Shown here in pieces: positions 1 to 5,889 of a stretch of DNA of 20,456 nt. This stretch comes from CAZRDB01 sp964598695 (GTDB lineage Bacteria; Armatimonadota; Zipacnadia; UBA1398), in NCBI GenBank assembly GCA_964598695.1, contig CAZRDB010000075.1, positions 1 to 20,456 on the forward strand, given 5' to 3'. Positions within the stretch are counted from its first letter, which is position 1. Each line of letters opens with the position of its first letter. Made by a program: the position numbers and the translations under genes. The notes under the pieces were generated by a model. The model was not told the origin of the DNA and did no database searches. It was given only the letters and a program-made list of their open reading frames with translations.

Positions 1-1
1 C

Positions 2-586
2 GTTCGACTCGAGCCCGATGTGGCGGGCCTCACGCTCAAGATCATCTACCGGCACGGCCTGGGCCCCGCCGTCTTCCCGGCCGAGGAGGAGGGTGGGGCG
101 GTCTACGGGAGCATCGACCGGCCGCCGCCCGAGGCCTGGCAGGAGATCAACGCCGGCCGGATGCGGTTGGTCGACGATCGGGAGATGGCCGCCGTCCTGG
201 CCCGACGCGTCGTGACCATCTCGGCGCTGGCCGACCACGCGACCGCGGTTCGCTGCTACGACGCACTCCGGGAGGTCCTCGGCAGCCGTGCGGCCGTCAT
301 CATCACGCTCTCCGAGCGCTATGGCGGCCACTTCGCGCAGGTGGCGGGGCCGCTGGCGACGAAAGCGGCGGCGCTGGGTTGCCTCGCCGAACGGCTCGGC
401 ATCCCGCTGGCACAGACCCTCGCGATCGGCGACTGGATGAACGATCGGCCCATGGTCGAGCTGGCCGGCGTCGGCGTCGCGATGTCCGGCTCGCCGCCCG
501 ATCTCGTGGCCGCGGCCGACTGGGTGACCGGCAGCGTGGCCGAGGACGGGGTGGCCCGGGCCATCGAACGGTACATACTGACATAG
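2..586 (+). CDS. HAD-superfamily (Cof-type) hydrolase, 3' part
   Basis: This is the C-terminal part of a Cof-type HAD phosphatase. The frame is open to the left edge of the window, so the true start lies outside; an internal GTG at 20 is not needed. Visible signatures are the motif III lysine (TKAAALGCL, near 360-385) followed by the motif IV metal-binding stretch GDWMNDRPM (near 430-455), then a VGVAMSGSP segment and an ending with WVTGSVAEDGVARAIE. These match the usual order of the HAD core in proteins that dephosphorylate sugar phosphates or nucleotide-like small molecules in the cytoplasm. The N-terminal DxDxT nucleophile motif is off-window and cannot be checked. The substrate cannot be told from sequence. 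The gene ends 53 nt before the GH3-like gene on the same strand, so co-transcription is plausible. Confidence 0.85.
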   Translation, partial: VRLEPDVAGLTLKIIYRHGLGPAVFPAEEEGGAVYGSIDRPPPEAWQEINAGRMRLVDDREMAAVLARRVVTISALADHATAVRCYDALREVLGSRAAVIITLSERYGGHFAQVAGPLATKAAALGCLAERLGIPLAQTLAIGDWMNDRPMVELAGVGVAMSGSPPDLVAAADWVTGSVAEDGVARAIERYILT

Positions 587-639
587 CGCGGCGAGCGGCC
601 TGCGCGCCCGCGCGTCCACAGGAGCGGCGGAGTCGACCC

Positions 640-1812
640 ATGCAGCAAGGTTCGAGCACACCGGGCGTGGGAGGGGAGCGAGGCCCGTGGATCGGGCTCA
701 TCGCGCTGGCGGCCCTCACCGTCGTCACGTGCCTCGGCGTCGCGATCTGGCGCCCCTCCCAGATCGGCTGGCAGCCCGAGAACACCATCGCCCCCAAGGA
801 TGCCAAGCCCGTCACCGTCAAGCTGGGCCAGCTCTACGTCTGCGGCCTCAAGGGCACCGATCTCGATGAGGAGACCAAGACCGGGCTCCAAAAGGGCATG
901 ATCGCCGGTCTCGTGTTGACCGGCCGCAACATCAGCGACAAGGACCAGGTGCGCCGCCTCTGCCGCGCCGTCTGCCTCGCCGTGCCGGAGGGAGATCCCC
1001 CGCCCATCCTTTGCGTCGAGCAGGAGGGCGGCGACCTCAGCCGCCTCTCGTCGCTCGGCGTACCCGACTGGGGCGCCCCCAAGTACCTCCGCCGCCACGG
1101 GGCCGACGGCATCCGCGACTACGCCAACCAGGTCGGCCAGTTCATGAACGGCCTGTTCCTCAACGTCAACCTGGCGCCCGACCTCGACACCGCGACCGGT
1201 GGCCGCAACCCCTACACCGCGACCCGCGCCCTGAGCAACGACCCGGCCGAGGTCGCCAAGTTCGGGACCGTCCTCCTCCAGGGCTACCAGGGCTCCAAGG
1301 TGAAGGCTGTCGGCAAGTACTTCCCCGGCCGAGGCGCCGCCGAGGGCTTCGGCGAGGACGCCCGGCGGCCCGTCGTCACGCTGAGCGCCGAGGAACTGCG
1401 CTCGACCCACATGGTCCCCTTCGTCGAGTGCTGGCGCGCCGGCCTCGACGCCGTGATGGTCCCCCACGTCACCTACAAGGCGCTCGACCCCTCGCGCCCC
1501 GCCAGCCGCAGCCGCAAGGTTGTGAGCGATCTCCTGCGCGCCGAGATAGGCTTCACCGGCGTCGTCTGGTGCGAGGACATCGCGGCGCGCGCCTTCCTCG
1601 ACCCCGACATGCGGATCGAGGAGGGCGCCACCCAGGCCCTGGCCGCCGGCGTCGATCTCGTGCTCGACACGCGGCCCTTCAGCCAGGCGAGCCTCACCAT
1701 GGTCGAACTGCGCCACGCCGCGCAGTACAGCAAGATCGACCAGGAGCAGCTCGCGAAGTCCGTCGAGCGTGTGCGCGCCTGGCGCGCGGGACTGCCCGAC
1801 CTGCGAAGGTAG
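640..1812 (+). CDS. Membrane-anchored GH3/NagZ-like protein, probably catalytically altered
   Basis: A 390-residue protein with one N-terminal membrane segment (about residues 18-38) followed by a GH3 N-terminal TIM-barrel domain, as in NagZ-type beta-N-acetylhexosaminidases. Family landmarks are visible: VEQEGG (126-131), NLAPDLDT, KYFPGRG (226-232) and GFTGVVWCED (to 313). Key residues differ from the family. The KHFPGHG loop reads KYFPGRG, and the following D-S/T-H, whose His belongs to the catalytic dyad, appears as D-A-R (240-242). The nucleophile Asp of the SDD/TDA motif is replaced by Glu312 (C-E-D). It could therefore be a sugar-binding pseudoenzyme or have changed chemistry. The ATG at 640 is preceded by GGAG at 629-632. 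The gene follows the HAD gene by 53 nt and converges on the TlpA-like gene across a strong hairpin. Confidence 0.8.
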   Translation: MQQGSSTPGVGGERGPWIGLIALAALTVVTCLGVAIWRPSQIGWQPENTIAPKDAKPVTVKLGQLYVCGLKGTDLDEETKTGLQKGMIAGLVLTGRNISDKDQVRRLCRAVCLAVPEGDPPPILCVEQEGGDLSRLSSLGVPDWGAPKYLRRHGADGIRDYANQVGQFMNGLFLNVNLAPDLDTATGGRNPYTATRALSNDPAEVAKFGTVLLQGYQGSKVKAVGKYFPGRGAAEGFGEDARRPVVTLSAEELRSTHMVPFVECWRAGLDAVMVPHVTYKALDPSRPASRSRKVVSDLLRAEIGFTGVVWCEDIAARAFLDPDMRIEEGATQALAAGVDLVLDTRPFSQASLTMVELRHAAQYSKIDQEQLAKSVERVRAWRAGLPDLRR

Positions 1813-1832
1813 CCTCGCCCCCCGGAAAGCGC

Positions 1833-1864
1833 ACGGGGCCGCCCGGTACTCCGGACGGCCCCGT
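1833..1864. terminator. Strong hairpin between convergent genes
   Basis: A 14-bp stem (1833-1846 with 1851-1864) and a 4-nt loop TACT lie in the 96-nt gap between the stops of the GH3-like gene (+) and the TlpA-like gene (-). The single imperfect pair is C/A in the forward transcript but becomes G-U in the reverse transcript, so the fold is best for the reverse-strand RNA. No long T-run follows on either side. A bidirectional terminator is inferred from position and stem strength. Confidence 0.65.
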
Positions 1865-1908
1865 CTGGTCTCTGCCGCGCACCGACCGGTGCGCGTCGGA
1901 TCCTACCC

Positions 1909-3171
1909 TCAGCCGCCTCCCGTGGTCGCGGGCGGCTCGATCGTCCCGCCGGCCAGCAGGGTGTCGATCTCCCCGCGCAGCACGTCCTCGGTGCCTTCCG
2001 AGTAGCCGATGTGGACCGAGCGGATCACGCCGTCCTTGTCGATCACGACGGTGTGCGGGATGCCGCTGGCGCCGTACGACGAGCCGACCGCCATGTCGGA
2101 GTCGAGCAGCACGGTCGGGTTGATCTTGAGTTCCTGGAGGCAGGCCTTGATGTCGTCGGCCGAATCGCCCTGGCTCACGGCGTAGAAGGCCACCGGCTTC
2201 CCGGCGTACTCCTCCATCAGCGCGCAGTAGGCGGGCAGGGCCGCGCGGCACGGGCCGCACCAGGTCGCCCAGAAGTCGAGGATGACGACCTCGCACTCTC
2301 CGAGGACCTCCGAGAGCTGGATCGTCTTGCCGTCGAGCGACTTCAGCTCGAAGTCGGGGGCCGGCTCGTTGAGCAGCGGCTGATCTCCCTCGCCGCCGCC
2401 CTGGAGGAACGACTCAACCTGCTCCGCGTCCTCCGGCGCGTCGAACTGCCACAGCTCCTCGCCGAACTGCGGCGCCGTGTCCCACTCGAGGACCGTGCAG
2501 TCGAGCACGACCTCCTTCGTGGACTCCTCGTCCTCGGACTCCATCGTCACCATGGAGAGCGCCAGGCCGCGGAGCAGGGGCGCGCCGTCGGACTGGATCC
2601 ACAGGTCGAGGGCGGTCCCCTCGCCGGCGTCGCTCATCACGTGGTGGCACGCCGCGCCGGCGTGCTCCTCCGCGCCCACGTACGTCCACGCGAGGTCGGG
2701 CGGGAACATGGTGCTCGGATCGGCCGAGAGCAGGATCGACGGCAGGAAGGTGGGATCGGACTCCAGCGCGATCCCGAGCCCCAGCTCCGCGTAGGCCGTC
2801 TCCAGCTCCTCGGAGGTGGTGACGACGTCGGCGATGACGTACTGGTTCGCCGACGGCATGAAGGCGTAGATCCCGTGCGGCCCGGAGATCACCAGGCCGT
2901 GCTCTCCCTCGGCGCCGCACTCGATCCGAAGGTTCGTGGCCCGCTCCAGCGCGAACCGCGTCGGAATCGGCTCCGGCGCCTCCTCGCCCTCCGGAACGGG
3001 GTACGTGCCCGTGTAGACCAACTCGAACGCATCCAGGCCCTGCAGACCCTCGACCATGCTGTCCACGATCGCCTGGGCGTCCGGCTCTTGCGCCAGTGCC
3101 GGAAGCGCCGGCAGTCCCAGTACCAGCAGGCCGAGCGCCAGGAGCGCCCTGCCTCGGTAGCTCATCCTCAT
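1909..3171 (-). CDS. Exported DUF2092-TlpA thioredoxin-like fusion protein
   Basis: A 420-residue exported protein. Residues 1-27 form a Sec signal peptide (hydrophobic LLALGLLVLG core, cleavage likely after ALA). Residues about 28-250 resemble DUF2092, a predicted periplasmic LolA-like beta-rich domain. After a Gly/Glu-rich linker, a TlpA/AhpC-TSA redoxin domain runs from about 265 to 410, starting NEPAPDFELKSLDGK. It has the active site W304-C-G-P-C308 and the cis-proline loop GIPHT. The domain should handle thiol-disulfide exchange in the periplasm; the partner is unknown. The ATG at 3171 is chosen because GAGGAG lies 5 nt upstream and the signal peptide follows directly. The frame stays open upstream to the assembly gap, but that extension looks non-coding. 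DUF2092-TlpA fusions are, to my recollection, common in Planctomycetes-like genomes. Confidence 0.88.
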   Translation of the reverse strand: MRMSYRGRALLALGLLVLGLPALPALAQEPDAQAIVDSMVEGLQGLDAFELVYTGTYPVPEGEEAPEPIPTRFALERATNLRIECGAEGEHGLVISGPHGIYAFMPSANQYVIADVVTTSEELETAYAELGLGIALESDPTFLPSILLSADPSTMFPPDLAWTYVGAEEHAGAACHHVMSDAGEGTALDLWIQSDGAPLLRGLALSMVTMESEDEESTKEVVLDCTVLEWDTAPQFGEELWQFDAPEDAEQVESFLQGGGEGDQPLLNEPAPDFELKSLDGKTIQLSEVLGECEVVILDFWATWCGPCRAALPAYCALMEEYAGKPVAFYAVSQGDSADDIKACLQELKINPTVLLDSDMAVGSSYGASGIPHTVVIDKDGVIRSVHIGYSEGTEDVLRGEIDTLLAGGTIEPPATTGGG

Positions 3172-3176
3172 GCCAT

Positions 3177-3182
3177 CTCCTC
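3177..3182 (-). promoter_or_regulatory. Ribosome binding site of the TlpA-like gene
   Basis: GAGGAG on the reverse strand, 5 nt before the ATG at 3171. It decides the start over upstream in-frame codons. Confidence 0.7.
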
Positions 3183-3312
3183 GCTCTCCGAGTGCCTCGG
3201 CGTACCCCACAGGCGGGGCACGCGCCACCGTGCCGTCACAACCGGCCTCGCACTTCTGTTCGGGGCCGGGCTGCGCCGCCCTCTCAACACTCCCTTCGGA
3301 CGCTCGGGTTCG

Positions 3313-3322
3313 NNNNNNNNNN
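3313..3322. other. Scaffold gap (10 Ns)
   Basis: Ten undefined bases. The round number suggests a scaffolding placeholder, so the real distance between the two sides is unknown and sequence could be missing here. Confidence 0.95.
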
Positions 3323-3373
3323 GCCATTCCTGGGAGGATGCCCAGCGACCCGGTTCCCCGGGCCACGACGAGA

Positions 3374-3457
3374 GGTTAAACCTGTGCCGCAAATTTTTTG
3401 TAAAACCCAGTGTATTTTAATGGGGGTCCCCCCCCTAAAAAAACACCATAGGGCGCA
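3374..3457. repeat. Anomalous AT-rich, homopolymer-rich patch next to the gap
   Basis: This short stretch holds runs of T, C, G and A (for example six Ts at 3394-3399, then G5-T-C8-T-A7 around 3422-3442) in an otherwise extremely GC-rich window. It lies about 50 nt from the Ns and is most simply read as error-prone sequence at a contig end. A true AT-rich promoter region for the divergent genes is the alternative. Confidence 0.5.
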
Positions 3458-3625
3458 AGGGGTTGCCCGGGGGGGCCGTTGTACGCACCGCGGCCCCGTC
3501 GCCATAATGGCGGCACGAGCAGGCGGTCCCGGTACCTCCAGGGACGCGGCCGGGCCCGAACAGCGGGCAGTGGGTGAACCGAGCCCTCGGGACGTCTCTG
3601 ACGCCTCGGGGGCTTTGTCGGTTCT

Positions 3626-3636
3626 GGAGGAAGGAG
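3626..3636 (+). promoter_or_regulatory. Ribosome binding site of the CDF gene
   Basis: GGAGGAAGGAG, with its AAGGAG part ending 8 nt before the GTG at 3645. It decides this non-ATG start over the long open extension upstream. Confidence 0.75.
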
Positions 3637-3644
3637 CGAGGCGC

Positions 3645-4610
3645 GTGGCGCCGGATCGCCGCAAGACGCGGGTTGCCCTGCTGTCGGTCGCCTCCAACGC
3701 CACCCTCGTGGCCGGCAAGCTCACCGTGGGCCTCGCGATCGGCTCCGTCTCGGTCCTCTCCGAGGCCGCCCACTCCGGCGCCGACCTCGTCGCCTCGTGC
3801 ATCGCCTTCTTCGCCGTCCGGGTCTCCGATCGCCCCGCCGACGAGCACCACCCCTTCGGCCACGGCAAGGCGGAGAACATCGCCGGGGCGATCGAGGCCC
3901 TGCTGATCATCGGCGCCGCCGTCTGGATCCTCATCGAGGCCGTCCGCAAGCTCGTGCGGCCGGAGCCCCTCGAGGAGACGACCTGGGGCATGGTCGTGAT
4001 GGGCGTCTCGGTCCTGGCCAACCTGGCCGTCTCCCACATGCTGTTCAAAGTCGGCAAGGCGACCGACTCCGCCGCGCTCCTCGCCGACGGCTGGCACCTG
4101 CGGACCGATGTCTACACCTCGGCCGGGGTCCTCGGCGGTCTCACCGTCATCCAGGCCGGAAGCCATCTCCTGCCCGGCCGCGACCTCCAGTGGGTCGATC
4201 CCGTCGTCGCGATCGCCGTCGCGCTCCTCATCCTCAAGACCGGCTGGGAGCTGACCCACCAGTCGTCCCGCGACCTGTTCGACGCGCGGCTCGCCGAGAG
4301 CGAGGAAGCGAGGATCCGCGAGGCGATCGAGCGCTTCCGGCCCACCGTGCGCGGCTTCCACTCGCTGCGCACCCGCAAGGCCGGCTCCCACCGCTTCGTG
4401 GACTTCCACATGCTGGTCGATGCCGCGATGTCGGTCGAGGACTCCCACCGCCTGGCCGACGCCGTCGAGGAGGAGATCGCCCGCCTGCTCGAGCACGCCA
4501 GCGTCACGATCCACATCGAGCCCTGCGAGCCCGGGTGCCCCGAGCACTGCCGCGAGGGCTGCCTGCTGACCGACGACGAGCGGGCGACGATCACCCGGAG
4601 CGCGTGCTAG
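3645..4610 (+). CDS. Cation diffusion facilitator (CDF), probably zinc-type efflux
   Basis: A 321-residue inner-membrane CDF transporter expected to export divalent metal in exchange for protons. The transmembrane part (about 1-210) carries the paired HxxxD sites: H43/D47 in TM2 and H151/D155 in TM5. The HPFGHGK-A-E loop typical of the family lies between TM2 and TM3. An H-D/H-D site fits zinc-preferring members rather than Mn-type (D/N-DxxD) members. A cytoplasmic ZT-dimer domain follows (about 215-293, ending VTIHIEP). The tail then shows four cysteines in strict C-x3 spacing (294, 298, 302, 306), H301, and a terminal C321, an unusual metal-binding candidate. The GTG start has a strong RBS 8 nt upstream. 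The stop overlaps the stop of the convergent PseG-like gene within one CTAG. Confidence 0.92.
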   Translation: MAPDRRKTRVALLSVASNATLVAGKLTVGLAIGSVSVLSEAAHSGADLVASCIAFFAVRVSDRPADEHHPFGHGKAENIAGAIEALLIIGAAVWILIEAVRKLVRPEPLEETTWGMVVMGVSVLANLAVSHMLFKVGKATDSAALLADGWHLRTDVYTSAGVLGGLTVIQAGSHLLPGRDLQWVDPVVAIAVALLILKTGWELTHQSSRDLFDARLAESEEARIREAIERFRPTVRGFHSLRTRKAGSHRFVDFHMLVDAAMSVEDSHRLADAVEEEIARLLEHASVTIHIEPCEPGCPEHCREGCLLTDDERATITRSAC

Positions 4611-5641
4611 CCCAGACGCTCCAGGAGCGCCTCGCCGATGCGCGCCGCGCCCCGGCCGTCCACGAGCGCGCGCCCCGCCTCGGCCATCTCCGCACGCTCG
4701 GCCGCCGTCAGCGCCAGCAGCTCGTCGAGCGCCCGGTCCAGTGCCGCGCTCGTCGCCTCCGCGGAGCGGCACACCCCATGCTCGGCGAAACGCCGCCCCT
4801 CCTCGGCCCACGCCGGCGACAACGAGCAGAACAGGGCGGGCAGTCCCGCCGCGGCCACGTCGTAGCGGCTGTGTGTGGCGCCGACGAGCGCGACATCGGC
4901 CGTCCGAAGATACGGGGCCAAGGTGGCGGGATCCGCGTCGATCGAGACGTCGTGCCTCGACCGCTCCACCAGGGCGCGCGCGCGCTCGGCCGCGCCGGCG
5001 GCGAGGGGGATCCGCACCCGCAGCCGAGCCCCCGACCGGTCGTCGAGCGCCTCGAGGAGCCGCGGCAGAAGCCGCACCTCCTCTCCCGGCCCGAGCGCGA
5101 CCAGCACCCGCTCGACCCGGTCGGAGGCCGGCGCCGCCCGGGGGGCCTCCCGCAGGCTTCGGCAGACCGGGTGGTAGCGGGGTCCGAGGAGGCGCGCGGT
5201 GCGGACCGTCGTGGCGTAGGCCAGCGACTCCGCGCCCAGGCCGGGGTTGACGAGGACGTGACAGCGGTACGGGTTGTGCTCGGCCCCGTCGTCCAGGCGG
5301 ACCACCGGCAGCCCGGCCCCGAGGATCACCCCCTCGACGCGTGGCGCGATCTCCGGGGAATCGAGCACCAGCGCGGCCACGCCGTGGCGCCCGGCCAGTT
5401 CGGCGAGTTCCTCCGCCCGGCTGAGCGGCTCCCCAGCCCGGAGCGGGACAACGCCCACGCCCCGCGCCTGGAGCGCGCCGGCGCCCGCCTCGGACGAGCC
5501 CACCGTGGCCGCCGCGCACTTGCCCGGCCACTCCTCGGCCAGCCGCAGGCAGCGCTCGAGCCGCCACCGACCGGCCGCCGGGTCGAGGTCGACACGGAAC
5601 AGGAGGCGCGGCGCGGAGAGGGTGGGGGGACGGTCGTTCAT
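4607..5641 (-). CDS. PseG/SpsG-like protein lacking the usual catalytic His
   Basis: A 344-residue cytoplasmic protein resembling PseG (UDP-2,4-diacetamido-2,4,6-trideoxy-beta-L-altropyranose hydrolase, pseudaminic acid pathway) and SpsG, both with a two-domain GT-B (GT28-like) fold. The N-terminal stretch RVDLDPAAGRWRLERCLRLA (16-35) aligns with the family pattern R-D-x-x-x-x-x-G-x-G-H-x-x-R-C-L-x-L-A. At the position of the essential His it has Arg27, and the second Gly is Trp26. The middle holds LDD (nucleotide-side loop) and VLVNPGLGAE. The C-terminal donor-binding region YDVAAAGLPALF matches the E-A-A-x-G-x-P-x-x family site, but the following N-Q pair is not obvious. No neighbouring pseudaminic or legionaminic genes are seen. 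Hydrolase activity is doubtful; a different glycosyl reaction or a binding role is possible. The start ATG at 5641 has only a weak RBS. Confidence 0.72.
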   Translation of the reverse strand: MNDRPPTLSAPRLLFRVDLDPAAGRWRLERCLRLAEEWPGKCAAATVGSSEAGAGALQARGVGVVPLRAGEPLSRAEELAELAGRHGVAALVLDSPEIAPRVEGVILGAGLPVVRLDDGAEHNPYRCHVLVNPGLGAESLAYATTVRTARLLGPRYHPVCRSLREAPRAAPASDRVERVLVALGPGEEVRLLPRLLEALDDRSGARLRVRIPLAAGAAERARALVERSRHDVSIDADPATLAPYLRTADVALVGATHSRYDVAAAGLPALFCSLSPAWAEEGRRFAEHGVCRSAEATSAALDRALDELLALTAAERAEMAEAGRALVDGRGAARIGEALLERLG

Positions 5642-5874
5642 CCAACCTGGCTACGCTCGGGCGCGTCCAACTCCTTCCCGGGTGGGAGGTGCCCGTCGGA
5701 GCCGAGGCGAAAGAACCGCCGGGAGTGGGGAGTGCGGCGGCTGCAGAGCGATGCGCGCAGGTCCGGGGCGCCCGACCGAGGGTTGTGCCCTGTGCGGCGC
5801 GTCTTGCGGTGCGTACGTGTGGAGCTGAGCAGCACCAACCTCCACCTGGCTCGAGGGCTCTGGCGGAGGCTGGT

Positions 5875-5880
5875 AGGAGG
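5875..5880 (+). promoter_or_regulatory. Consensus ribosome binding site for a TTG start
   Basis: A perfect AGGAGG lies 9 nt before TTG 5890 and selects this rare start over GTG 5947 and over the open frame that extends upstream. Confidence 0.7.
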
Positions 5881-5889
5881 CCTCGTTCG

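Larger units (their letters stand above)
3172..3644. other. Gene-free divergent interval containing the assembly gap
   Basis: About 470 nt between the divergent TlpA-like and CDF genes. Frames on both strands stay open across parts of it, but they lack recognisable domains and start signals. It must hold the promoters of both genes if the assembly is right. I cannot point to convincing -35/-10 elements. The run of Ns and the AT-rich patch inside it are listed separately. Confidence 0.7.

Noticed and set aside
3172..3366. N-terminal extension of the TlpA-like protein across the Ns
   Set aside because: The signal peptide starts at the ATG at 3171 with a good RBS, and the extension includes undefined bases.
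3390..3425. Promoter-like AT-rich boxes before the CDF gene
   Set aside because: The stretch looks like a low-quality contig end, it lies over 200 nt from the start codon, and the boxes match no consensus well.
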